From Coniella vitis (Eukaryota; Ascomycota; Sordariomycetes; Diaporthales; Schizoparmaceae): DNA of 64,000 nt. Positions 10,994 through 22,031 of this stretch are shown in pieces. The DNA is taken from contig WUJK01000008.1 in assembly GCA_011317545.1 (NCBI GenBank), positions 2,447,939-2,511,938 of the forward strand, written 5' to 3'. The stretch's first letter is position 1, and each line of letters starts with the position of its first letter. The translations under genes were made by a program, and so were the position numbers. Under the pieces are notes generated by a model that had not been told where the DNA came from, did not search any database, and saw nothing but the letters and a program-made list of their open reading frames with translations.

Positions 10994-12840
10994 TCAGTCG
11001 TCAAAACCACCCCAGTCACTCTGGTCGCTAGACCCAGCACTAAGTTCGGGTGACTCCGCCCCAGGGCCCTTGGCGTTGGACAGCGCGCTGCCAGAAACTT
11101 GATCGGCCGGCCGGCCTCCTGTCAAGGACGTTTCTAGCTCGTCCCCTGAAAGCTTTTGGGCTTGGCAGGTCTTGGGAGGAAAGCTTTCGTCATCCCTGCC
11201 ATCGCGCACAAACGCGGCCACGAAAAAGCCCATCACACCACGGCCGTCATCCTTGTAGGCCCGGATGCAGGCTTCGGCGACTTGCATATCGCCATCACAG
11301 AACTCGACCTGACCACGAACGGGCCAGTTTTGCATTCCCTCGACCTGCACGTCCCGAGTCAGGACGCGCCATCCGCGCTGCCGTGCAACATCAGACTGCA
11401 GCAACCTCATGACCACGTGCTCGTTTTCCTCGGCATGAATTGAGCAGGTTGAGTACGTGATTTTCTGTGCTGCCGGAAAGCTCAAGGCGTGAAGCATCAG
11501 CGTGAACTGAAAGTCCGACAGTGCTTTGAGGCGTGCCTTGAGATCTTTCTCTGAGGTGGCCACGGTGGTGTTGCCGTCATCATCTATCAGAACCTTTTGG
11601 GGCTCTGCATCCTCGTCATCTGGACGCTTTCTTTTCCTAGACGCTGGCCCTCTGGTATTCTTTTGTGACTTGCCCTGCGCCTTGGCCCCGGCAGCAGCTG
11701 GAAGATGCAAATCTGGCATATCATCGCGTCCAACAATGCCACTTCCGGAGCAGCTTGGGTCCAGCAGCAGTGCTCCTACGCTGCTGAACTGTTCATCCGA
11801 GGGGTCCACTTTGAGGAAGTCTTGGCCCTGGTGTATCACAGTGAAGTCGTCTGAGCCTGCCGTCTTGACCATCTTTTCTAGAGTCTTGGCCCGCTTTGCA
11901 TCCTTTTCGAAAGCGTATATTTTGGCGTGCAGGCCCTCGGCTGTTTGGCTGCGCGACTGGACAATGGACGCCAAGTGCGTGGTTTTGTTGCCTGGTGCAG
12001 CACAGCCGTCAATGACGTCTCCATCTGCCGGCTGGGGATCCAGCAGGTAAGCCGGGAAACAAGAAGCCTTGTCCTGCAGGATAATGGCGCCGGACTTGTA
12101 GGCGTCGGACTTTGCAAAGTCAAATCGGGATGGGACTGCGACGAGATTGGGAATGTGCTCGTCAATGTAGATGAGCTTGCCCGGCCCGGCCAGCACCTCT
12201 TGGACCGAGGCTGCCCTCTGGTAGCCTTCAAAGGTGGTGGCCAGCTGGTCATGCAGGGTAGACTTGAGGGTGTTGACGCGTATCCAGCGGGGATGCTTGC
12301 TTGTCGAGTGCAGCACGGCTTCGACGTGCTCAGCCAAGGCCGCTACCGAGGAGCATTTCCTGCGTATTCTGGCGCGCGTGAACTCGGCCATCAAGCGAGA
12401 CCGGTGACGCTCGATGGTGGCCCGCAGGCCGTGCGACGCTGGCAGCGCAATGCCGCCTTTGGCGAGCAGCAAGTCGTGGACCAGTAAGAGCGAGAGCACG
12501 GGAGTGAGCTGTTGGATGCTGTCAGCTGCATGTTCAATTCAGAACCAAGGTCACGGGCACGGGCACGGGCACAGGCACAGGCACGGGCACAGGCACAGGC
12601 ACAGGCACGGGCTCAGACTCAGGCTCGCCATACTTTTCTTTCGTGCTGTAGCAGCCGTGAGCTGTCGATGACTTCTGCCAGGATGGACGACCACTTGCAC
12701 GTCTCTACGGCCAGCGCATAGACCTGGCCGCGCGGAGACTTGATGTCCTTGTTGTTGAAGACGCGGGAGCGCAGGTTGCCGCTGGCTGTTGTCGCTGCAT
12801 CTCCGTCCAGGACGGACGCCGTTTCGTGGTAGAGCGACAT
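10994..12840 (-). CDS. RCM1: 25S rRNA (cytosine-C5)-methyltransferase, Rcm1/NSUN5 family
   Basis: Two exons (12840-12634 and 12508-10994) give 573 residues. The family methylates a cytosine in 25S rRNA of the large ribosomal subunit, using S-adenosylmethionine, in the nucleolus. Exon 1 encodes the NSUN5-like N-terminus (SLYHETASVL, SRVF, QVYALAVETCKWSSIL). Across the junction HERK joins LTPVLSLLLVHDLLLAKGG, exactly the family consensus. DGCAAPGNKTTHLA (about 236-249) is the SAM-binding motif. DPSCSGSG carries C322 and TYSTCS carries C424, the two cysteines used in catalysis and product release. An insertion with a KRKRP basic patch (about 360-365), possibly a nuclear signal, separates the two cysteine motifs. 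The last 70 residues are acidic and low-complexity. The 125-bp intron is largely a GGCACR minisatellite. Confidence 0.95.
12551..12612. repeat. GGCACG/GGCACA hexanucleotide minisatellite inside the RCM1 intron
   Basis: About ten tandem hexamers alternating GGCACG and GGCACA occupy half of the 125-bp intron. On the transcribed strand they read as TGTGCC/CGTGCC units. Copy number is likely to vary between strains. Confidence 0.85.
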
Positions 12841-14026
12841 TGCTCAGACGTACGTCGGCAGATGCCAGGAGTCAGCAGCAGGGCAGGGCAGGGCAGGGCA
12901 GGGGCGCGCAAAAGAGGTCGTACTGCAGCTGGAATCTTGCAATGATGACTAAGATGTCTGGTCGAGAACTGGGTCGGGTCCGGCTGAAGGCAGCTGCTGT
13001 GGAAGCTTCCTTCGCTTGGTGAAAGTTGGAACTTGGGAAGGCTCAACTGGGGCTCTGTCTGATATTTTTGACCCCTGTCGTGCTGTTCTGCGCTAGGAGG
13101 GGGCACCAATGCACAGACCACATCTTAATTTCACAACGCGATCCATGCGGGTGGTTTTTTTCCCCCCTTTTTTTTTTTTCTTTTTTCTTTTTCTTTCTTT
13201 CCTGCAATAGCCTCGGTATATCAGGTAGGACATCCAATTTTCATTTAATGTCTTTCTTGGATGAGTACTATTTCCAGATAGAACGTGGTCTTGCTTTTGG
13301 GAAGTACTCGTGCATGTATGATCCAGGATACACTGTCAGCCATTTCCGGCCTGTTTCATACAATTTCTTTTTCTTCCCACATTACTTGGATACTGTCAAG
13401 TATAACATCCGTGAGTCCTCTGATTACATGGTGAGTGGCAAGCTGCTTGTTTGATGGAAAAATCTATTCTCATTTCCAACTTATGAGACCCCGCCCAAAC
13501 TCTGAGTCATTGGGGCCATGGCGAGCTGCGCGAGGCACCTCTCGCGGCATTTTTGGATGAGATGGAATATATCAAACTACGAATGGTCAGAGTAACTCTG
13601 GATGTGCTGTTGTTTGGCTTGAACGGTTCTTTTCAAGCCTGAAAAAAAGGGGGGAGGGGGGGGTGCGTTCTAATACAGACTTGATGTTCCACACAAAGCT
13701 GGCCTAGAATATCGAGATACAAACATCGATTTCTTCTTGGACTCTCACCAGTAACAATGAATACTTGGACTGATATGCGCACCAGTTATCAATGTGTACT
13801 TCAGTTATAAACAGTGGCAGAAAGTAGACCGTGGAAAAGAAATACCCGCGTAAACCCCGTAGCATATGGGCGCCCAAGTATCACGGAAAGGCATCGAGGC
13901 GTCAGCTATACTCTTCAATAGGACTTCTCTCATTGGACGCCCCTTCAAAAACCCAGAGCAGAATCAAACCTCCTCCTCCACTCTGCCACCTTGCACCGAC
14001 TGCTCCGTCTGGATCCTCACCCATCA
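12841..14026. other. Intergenic region between HAK transporter 3' end and RCM1 start
   Basis: This contains a GGGCA pentamer array at 12880-12904 directly upstream of the RCM1 start, T-rich tracts at 13158-13200 and a G run near 13650. No gene is supported. Confidence 0.6.
12880..12904. repeat. (GGGCA)n tandem repeat in the RCM1 5' region
   Basis: About five GGGCA units begin 40 bp upstream of the RCM1 start codon, probably in its 5' UTR. Confidence 0.8.
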
Positions 14027-17000
14027 TCAAATCTCCTTGAGGAATCCCACCTCAACCATCTTATCCACGTCAATATCCAAGTCCGCCAACTTTGTGCGCG
14101 AGTTCTCCCGGATCCACAGAAACGCCCCCAGCAGCGCCCTGCGCAGCACCGCCGAGGGCCTCCAGCGCCCCAGCGCCGCCGACCCACTCTGCTTGACACG
14201 CATCGTCTCCTTGCCCAGTACATAGACCACCTGCGCGTCCAGCGCCTCACGCAACGCCCTCAACTCCCGGTCGTCCTCTGGGCGGTTATTGGTGTTGGTG
14301 TTGTTGTTGTTGTTGTTCCTCCGCCTCCTTGTTGTTGTTGCTCTTGTCCGCTCTCCGCTGCTGCTCCCAACACCAGCGCGGCTGCTCCGACTCCGCGAAA
14401 GCGCCAGCTCAATCTGCGCGACCAGGTCCCGCGCCATGCCTGGCTTGAGCACGTCATCCGCGTACCCGTGGCGCAGCACCACGCTGTACATGTACGACGA
14501 CGACGACATGTCCTCGTCCATGTCGTCGTCGTCGTTGTCGTCGTCGTCCGCCGTGGAAAAAGCACCACAGCCGCCGCCGCGCCGCCGCCGCCGCACAACG
14601 ACATATCGTTCCGCGCACGGCACAGAAGCGACGGGCAGCGAGCGCATGTGGAACAAGACCGTGACGGCGGGCCGGGCGGCGAACTTGCGCACAAAGTGCG
14701 TGAACGAGGGCGGCAGGAAGTCGAGGTCGCCGTTCTTGTCGAAGAAAATGCCCAGGCCCGGCACGGTCGAGACGGGGGTGCTGCCGAAGATGGGGTGCAG
14801 GCGTGTGACTAGTCTTGTTGTGGGTGGTGGTGGTGGTGGTGCTGTGGGATCGTTGTTGGGTGGAGAGTGAGGGCTGCTATGCTGCGACGATGCAGACAAG
14901 GACGAGGAGTTGGAGTTGTTGTGGCTGGCTGCACGGCCGCTCTCCAACGTCCTCCCTGTCTCTTGAATGCGTTCCGTGACAAAGAGTCCCGATATGGCGA
15001 GGCGGTCCATGTGCTCCGCGGCCCACTGAGACTCTTTGCCGAACCGCCACAGGATGAAGATGGAGCACAAGAGCGCCGCGAGGAGGATCGTAAACCAAGC
15101 ACCGTCCGGGACCTTTGTCAGCACGGCGCTCAGGTACACGCCATCGAGACAGGCAAAGGCCAGCCAGATGGGCAGCACAACCAGCACCGGCAGCCGCCAG
15201 ACGACCAGGGCCACGAGGGCCACCATGCAGGTGGTGAGGAAGGTGACGCAGATGACACACACGCCGTATGCGTTGCCGAGCGAGGTCGTGTTGTTGTAGA
15301 CGGCCGTCACGATGACGGTGCCGATCATGAGCAGCCAGTTGGCCAGCGGCAGGTAGATGTGCTCGTGGAAGTCGGGGCTCGTGTGCACGACCTTGATGTG
15401 TGGGAAGTAGGACATGCGCATGATTTGGGAGAGCAGCTGGAAGGTCGATGTGATGAGCGCTTGCGAGGCGACGACGGCCGCGAGCACGGCGAGGATGAGG
15501 GAGAAGATGAGCGTTCCCGGTGGGACGGTGGAGAAGAAGGGGTTGGACCATGCGGTGCCTGAAGCGTCTTGCGAGATGTAGGCGGCCTATTGGCGAGGTG
15601 GAGACCAGGTTAGAGTGGTTCTTGTGTGTTTGTCTGTGTCTACGTCTGTCCATCGCATCAGCTTGGGACGGTGTCCACGTACCTGTCCAATATAAGCAAA
15701 GAGCAAGCAAGGGTAAGCAATGCAAAGCCACGAAATCTGAATGGCACGCTTTCCGAAAGCGCCCAGGTCCGCAAACATGGCTTCGACGCCGGTAAAAGCA
15801 AGCAGCAGGCCGCCCAAGGACCGCCAGCCTTGCTCGCCATTGCGGACCAGATAGTCAAAGGCAAAGAAAGGGCTGAACGCCTTGAGGACCGTGTAGTCGT
15901 AGGCGGCGAGGTTGTAGATGCCCGACACGAGGTTGAACAAGAGCCAGACGACAACGATGGGGGCAAACCCGGTGCCGAGCTTCGAAGTGCCAAACGGCTG
16001 AAGGACAAACAGGAGGACGAGAATGACACAGGAGACGCCAATGACGACTGGCGTTCCCAAGCGCGGGTTGACCACACGGATGCCCTGGATTGCGCCAAGG
16101 ACAGACTGGGCGGGTGTCAAGACTCCATCGGCCATGATCATGGACACGCCCTATGATTGGGGAGCAGAAACGGATGGAGTCAGTTGCCATTCTCTTCAAG
16201 GCCAGTTGGGGCCATGCATATAGATATTCACGACCATAGGACGAGCATCAGGTTTCGCCACTTACAAGGACACCCACCACCTTCAATATGGCCTTGGACG
16301 CAGGGCTATTCTCCAGAAAGCGACGAACGGACCGTGTCTCTGGCCGGAGGTCGCCCGTCCTGTATCGCTCCAGCCGAACACCTTTCTCGTAGGGATCACG
16401 GTGCGCAATGTCAATGTATCGCGACAAGAGGCTGTACAAGGCAAATGTGCCGCCTTGGCCGTCATCATCGGCGCTGAGGACAATGAAGGCGTATTTGACC
16501 GTGACAATCAAGGTCAGCGACCAGATGATGATGGACAAGGCACCGACGAGATCGATCCACGAGGGTTGGCTGGTGAATGTCGAGGACTGTCGGCGGTACG
16601 AGTGTTAGGCAATGTTTGTTTTCAGGATGAGTGAAGTGCGTATCTCGCCGTTCTGGAAATGGGGAAATGGTGTTCGCACATATACGTAAAGAGGACTGGT
16701 GCCAATATCCCCGTAAATGACTCCGGTCGCTGGGAAGAGAAGACGGCACTGTCAGTCTTGCCATCCTCCAAAGTGGTTCGTGACCCTGAACAAGGCTCGG
16801 TCTTTCTCATGATGGTCTTGCTTACCTTGCCAGCTGAGCCACAACAACACGAAGCCGCTGTATTTCTGCGCAAAAAGACACTTAGCATCAACACGGTCGC
16901 TCGAACCCTCCAAAGTCCAAGGACGCGTCGTGCCAGTCATTTACCTGCTTCTGGGGCTTGTTCAAGTCCTCCTCGGCAATCTGGCGGGCAGCCTCCTCGT

Positions 17001-17151
17001 CCAATACCTGCGAGTGAGCCGCTGCGCACATCGACGAGGCATTTCCCGGTCTCTTCTCGTTGTTCCTCTCCTCGTATGGAGGGCTCGGCTCGTCTGTCTC
17101 CAAAGCTTGTATCTGGAGAGGCAGCACGCTTTGGGGATCACGCTGAGCCAT
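14027..17151 (-). CDS. HAK: High-affinity potassium transporter, HAK/KUP/KT family
   Basis: Six exons (17151-16945, 16865-16826, 16729-16680, 16586-16266, 16150-15683, 15586-14027) give 881 residues with a consistent frame. The family imports K+ across the plasma membrane, usually proton-coupled. The short exons 2 and 3 are confirmed by the family's first membrane segment and signature: FVLLWLSWQ joined to ATGVIYGDIGTSPLYVY. Exon 4 continues SSTFTSQPSWIDLVGALS and IIWSLTLIVTVKYAFIVLSADD; exon 5 has MIMADGVLTPAQSVLGA and TGVEAMFADLGAFG; exon 6 has AAYISQDASG and the later helices. The exon 3 donor is a weak GTGCGA; an alternative GTATAT donor five bases upstream would delete two residues. The C-terminal cytoplasmic part is expanded by homopolymer tracts (Pro, Asp, Arg, Asn) not needed for transport. 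Several dibasic and acidic tracts come from CNN codon repeats. Confidence 0.92.
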
Positions 17152-19744
17152 TTCCTTGCACGAACCAGGGGGTCAGTTGCTCTGTCAAGCACACCGAGAG
17201 CAAAGCCTACTGAGACGAGACAAGAGGGAAGAAGATAAAGGTATACAGCCCAGAGGATGGCCCAAGCAGCGACAAGACAGAAAGGGGCAATGCGCAATGA
17301 GCGGGACAAAACGGGAGCGGTGTTCAAAAAGGTGAGCGAACAATGAGTAGCAGCACAGAGACTCCAAAAGCATACTGCGACGAGGGCTTTATTGTTGTGT
17401 CGTCCACTAGGTCTTTGCGCCCGCCCACCCAGCGACGGTCCTGGATCCTCCTGCTCCTCCTCCTCCTCCCCAGCCGCGAGCTGCGAAACTGTCGATCTGA
17501 GTGGGCAGAGAGATGGCCGCACTGGAATCCCCTGGCTCTTGTCACTCCAACCAAGAACATGGCTCCCCAACCCGCCGGTATACTCGATGCGGTTACTGTT
17601 GCCTGTTGGGATACTAGACGGCGGCGGCGGCGGCAGCGGCAACGGTGCGTGATTTTCCCCAATGAGCAGACAAGCAAAAAGAGGATATAGCCTTGATAGA
17701 CTCCTCCTTGACCGCTTACTGGGGCTTTTGTTCAGACGCGTCAGGGTCTCGGGTCTTTGCAGTCAGGGCACTGTACTTTGTGTGGCGTTGGCTCCGCCAC
17801 GTGCATTATCGAGTACTATGTACTCTGTAGATTTCTCTTGGCATGTCACTCTTGAGGTGATTTACTAATATGGAAGACCAAGGCGTTCTGGGATATAGAC
17901 AAGGCTAGCGCCGCGCTAATGCGGCCACGGAGGCTGATATATATATATGGCTCTCTAACAGTTGGCCCTGGGCTCGATCTTGAGCTCAGGCCGTACTTGA
18001 CAGGCTCCCAGACTCCGTTTCAAAACAATGGCAGGTGGGGAAAGCCACAACAGGCCAAGGGTAGGTAGGCCCTGCCTCGCACACCGGCGCTGTATGTTTG
18101 TGGTCCAAGACCATGCCACATTCGGCGGCCCTGCCAGAAAATCGCTCACAGTATACCAGTGCGATGACATGGCTGACAGCCGCCGTTTGCTGCAATCTGG
18201 GGCTGATAAAAGCTGCCATCACCCACTCACTGACTGCGGATTGGGCCAGAGGTTCAGGGTCTCGCATTGGGCCCCTTCACCTTGCACCGTGGGAGACCAA
18301 AGAGCCCGAAAAACGCGCATAGTAAAAGCCAGCATACGCTGCAAAGTAGATGAGTAGAGAGGGCGGGCGGCACATTTGCCCAGATCAGGTAAGCCGAACG
18401 GGCAGCAGGAAAAAAAAAAAACCGAGGCCCTTTGCTGCTTTGATGACGAGTTCAAGATATGCAAAAGTAAAAGGAAGTATTCATGCGTTGCTTATCGCAC
18501 GTTACATGCTAAGAGCAAAGAGGCCGCCCACGACATCAGAGGCAGGCAGAGAGGCAGGCAGGGCTGACAGATAAGGGTGCAATTTAATAACGCAAGCCCA
18601 AAACTGCATGATCTTCTTCGACTTGCCTTCCCCCTTTTCCATCTTCAGTCCTTGCTTGTCTTCCACTACTGTTCCCTTCTTTCTGTTTTGTTTCTTTTCT
18701 TTTCTTATTTTCCGGTCTTTCATCGCGTTCATGTCTTGCATTTTACGTTCACGGGCACCACACTATATTCTGTGCTGCAAAGTTTGCAAATCAAGAACCT
18801 CCCTCATTCATAGTAATGGGCGCACCAAGATTAAACCCAATCTGTATATTAGAGAATCACTCGACCACACTGGTTGGCAATTTGGAAATGTTTCTGTGTG
18901 AAATTATGAACTACTCCATCCCAAACATTCCCTGACCCAATGTGCCATCGTGACAATATCATCTTTATGAATAGACTTCTCTCTCTCTCTCTCTCTCTCT
19001 TTGCTAGTAGAGTACGAGTATCTGTAAGAAATTATCTGATGTACAGATATATTCACTCCTACTACTTGCCTCCAAAAAAAAAAAGAAAAAAGAAAAAACC
19101 CCCCCCCCCCATCCCTCCCCACATCATTTCCCACGCATGAATCCGTGTAAAACCATTGGTTAGATTGGAACCTCCGCACCCCACACAAATTCTTGCAAAT
19201 AGAATTCTTACCATCCAAGTAATAAGTACACAAGAGATGCACCCTCACCTGGATATCGATCATGATGATATAGGCATAATATATCGGCATCTTCGAGACT
19301 GTCATGTTCAAACTTTCGCTCTTGCATAAAGCCTTCCCCCAAAGGATAAAGATTGTCCAAGAAGTCACTGATGTAAAACAGAACAAAATAATAACAATAA
19401 AAATGAAAATAAGCAAAAAATACAGAAATCCAATTTCACAAACGCAAAGGGACAGCTTTTCGCACAACTTCTTCCCCTTCAAATCGGAGAGCCAAGAGTC
19501 CGTCCATCGTACAGTAAGGAAAAAAAAGCAGTTGATATACCCCGACACGCACAATCCTCCAAGAAATTGGAATGAGTAGATGTATGGAATCGAAGAAGAC
19601 AAAGTAGAAAAAGGACAAGGAACAAAAGAGGACAAGCCAGGAGAGAAACGAGAACATGTACAAGAAGTAACGATCGACAAAGCCAACCACTGCCGGTATC
19701 CAGGTCGGTTCAACAACAACAACAACCCATGCAGCCGCGTCTAC
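17152..19744. other. Intergenic region between GH64 3' end and HAK 5' end
   Basis: The left half is the HAK promoter side. The right half is AT-richer and pyrimidine/purine-tract-rich, probably including the GH64 3' UTR. A CT microsatellite lies at 18975-19001. A 273-codon frame at 18904-19725 on the minus strand matches no family I know and is probably fortuitous. Confidence 0.55.
18975..19001. repeat. (CT)n microsatellite
   Basis: A run of about thirteen CT dinucleotides lies in the region downstream of the GH64 gene. Confidence 0.85.
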
Positions 19745-22031
19745 TCAGTACACATCACCCACCTGCTCCCAGCCTCCATCGTTCATAACAGCCCCATCAA
19801 CCTCATCTACCATTCCAAAGTCTTGTACCTCCCAGGGCTTCCTCAAGACCCCATCACCCTCAGGGCCCACGGCACCAACCTCGCCAACACCACCGCCATA
19901 TCCACCGGCTCTGCCACCGGGAGTCGACTGAGCAAACGGCAGAACAAAATAAACAAAGATCAAAAACAGCGCCATGGTGACGCGGCTAACGAGCGCACGC
20001 ACAGACATGCTCAAGAACAAAGTGAGCAGCCGTGCGACAAAGTGTACAACCGGCCGTGCCGTCTTTGCGTACACGTGGCCGGGCGTCAACGAAGGGGAGG
20101 GTGGCGGCAAGGACGACGACGATGCCGACTCGTCAAGACGCTCGAGCAACGACGCGGCTCTCTCGCCCCATGCCGCAAGGACGAGTGAGCTCAGAGACCT
20201 AGTCTGGAGAGAAGATAATGAGGACACGTCTTTCCCGCTTCCGTTCTCTCTTCCTTTTCCTCCGATACCCACACTGAAAAGACCCTTTTCGCCGTCCTTT
20301 TGTGTAGACCCCCAATTTCCCTTACCAACATCACCAAGAGAGAGGCCCTTCTCGTTCTTGTCATCAATGCTACTAGGAAGCGCTTGCTTACCTCGGCCCA
20401 GCCCCTTTTCAAGGTCTGTGTCTGCCGAGTCGTTGGAAAATCCCACCGCGCTGTCCGCGTCGGTGTTGTCCTCTTGTTTGTCGTCAACGTGGTGCGCTTC
20501 AGACAGTACATCGCTGCGCCGGATGCCCTGATGCGAGGATTGACGGCTTCCGCCAGGGCGCTGAGGGACACGCGTAGCCATGTCGCGCAGATTCACTGGC
20601 GTGGCTGCTGTGGTGGGTCCGCCGAGCGTGACTGTGAGGACGGAAGGGTTCGGATCACTGAGGTAGCCAGACTGGTCTGCGCCGCCTGTGGGACCGACAT
20701 CGTCGCTTTTTGATAGTGTGACCATTAGTATGACGGGTGAAGAGAAGGAGGAGGGTGGAGAGAGAGAGAGAAATACGGATTTATCAGTGGAATTTTTTCG
20801 TTCTTTCAGGAGCTCGGACTTACTAGGGAAAAGCGTAACCCTTGCCATCGAGCAACGTTGCATGGCAGAGGCGCGCATAATGGTTAGTGATGGTGTTCTG
20901 ATAGTAGGTGCTCACTACTTCATCATCAGGCTGTACAGCATTAATGAGCAGCGTAGACCGGACAAACGCCGCCGCCAGACGTGGCGTGATGGCCAGGAGC
21001 TCCGGGCTTGTCTGGGCGAAGGGTCCGGACGAGTTGGAGAAGATGTCGGCCGTCGAAGGCTGAGTGTAGGATCCTACGCCGCTAAAAGTGAGTTCGTTGT
21101 TCTTCACTGTACCGTTCACTCTTCCATACTGGGATGTTTGGGTGTCAATGGTCAGGTTGGCATTGTTGCTGTACTTGGCCCAGACTTCATCCACGTATGG
21201 CTGGTAGTAGCCGGAAAACAGGCTGCTGTTCATGGCAATACCGCTGTTGGGCGACAGGGCACGCAGATTAGCCCCCTCGTATTGAACAATCAAAGAGCTC
21301 CAAGGCTGGCCGTCCGCCGCAGTCTGTGCTGTGAGGCCACTACAGATCGTGTTGAGGCCGGCGCTAGGGAGACCCTCGACGGTGGTCACAGTCCCCGAGG
21401 TGTTTTGCAATTGCAACCCGATGGGAAGGCTGACAAAGTCGACAAGAGTGATGTTGACATACAACTGGGACGTGTTGAAGGTGAACTCGCAAAAGTCCCA
21501 GTAAATATTGTAATTAGGGTCCGTCGTGTTTGTGGGCGACGGCAGGACCAGAGCGGGCCCTGGGTTGACGTAGAACGTCAAGGTCGCATCCCGGGAAAAC
21601 CAGATGCGACCTCCATCAGTATAGGGAACAGTTATGTCTGTAGTACTTCCCGGTGCCCCGAGTTTGATGGCACAGTCTGCACCCAGAGGGGTGAGTGTGC
21701 TCGAGGGCGAGGGCGGATAGTATACCGTCTTGCCGTCACTGCAGAAATAGAAGCGAAAAAAAGAATCAGTCCTCTGTTCTTGACACCAGATAAGATACGC
21801 CAAGGGGTCTCGTCTTTACCTCTTCAACATGAACACAGCGTCATTGTTGCCTCCAGCAAGTCCATTGACATAGACATATGCATTGGAGGAGCTCGTATTG
21901 TTGACAACGGCTATGCTCAAGGTGGTATTCGTGGCAGTGGAGAGGGTGCTATCCGCTGTGGCCAGGTCTGTCGGCTGCTGGAGGATGTGTTCCACCTTGG
22001 CTCTCTTGAGGGCTTCATCGAGTGTGGCCAT
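19745..22031 (-). CDS. GH64 beta-1,3-glucanase with C-terminal transmembrane tail
   Basis: Three exons (22031-21820, 21738-20824, 20705-19745) give 695 residues. GH64 enzymes cleave beta-1,3-glucan, the main fungal wall polymer. The catalytic domain spans about residues 35-406. It shows NNTSSSNAYVYVNGLA, LKSDGKTVYYPP, ADCAIKLG, and WDFCEFTFNTSQLYVNITLVDFV. The latter has E155 and D171 sixteen residues apart, the spacing of the known catalytic Glu/Asp pair of the family. The domain closes with FPYDDVGPTGG and DPNPSVLTVTLGGP, formed across the second splice junction. Two features are odd. No signal peptide is visible. A Ser/Gly/Asp-rich tail of about 290 residues carries one strong hydrophobic segment (VTMALFLIFVYFVLPFA, about 618-634) followed by a glycine-rich end. 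The domain call is firm. The tail could be partly an intron-prediction artefact, but no stop or splice signal demands it. Confidence 0.85.

Noticed and set aside
16680..16686. Alternative GTATAT donor for HAK exon 3
   Set aside because: It preserves the frame but deletes two residues of the conserved LYVYSSTF segment. The GTGCGA donor keeps the family sequence, although it is the weaker splice site.
7744..17151. Transporter and enzyme neighbours as a secondary-metabolite cluster
   Set aside because: No polyketide, peptide or terpene synthase is present. The neighbours are an rRNA methyltransferase and a K+ transporter, both ordinary cellular genes.
18904..19725. 273-codon minus-strand frame downstream of GH64
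   Set aside because: It consists of T-rich codons giving hydrophobic runs. There is no family match or splice support, and it lies in the probable 3' UTR of GH64.
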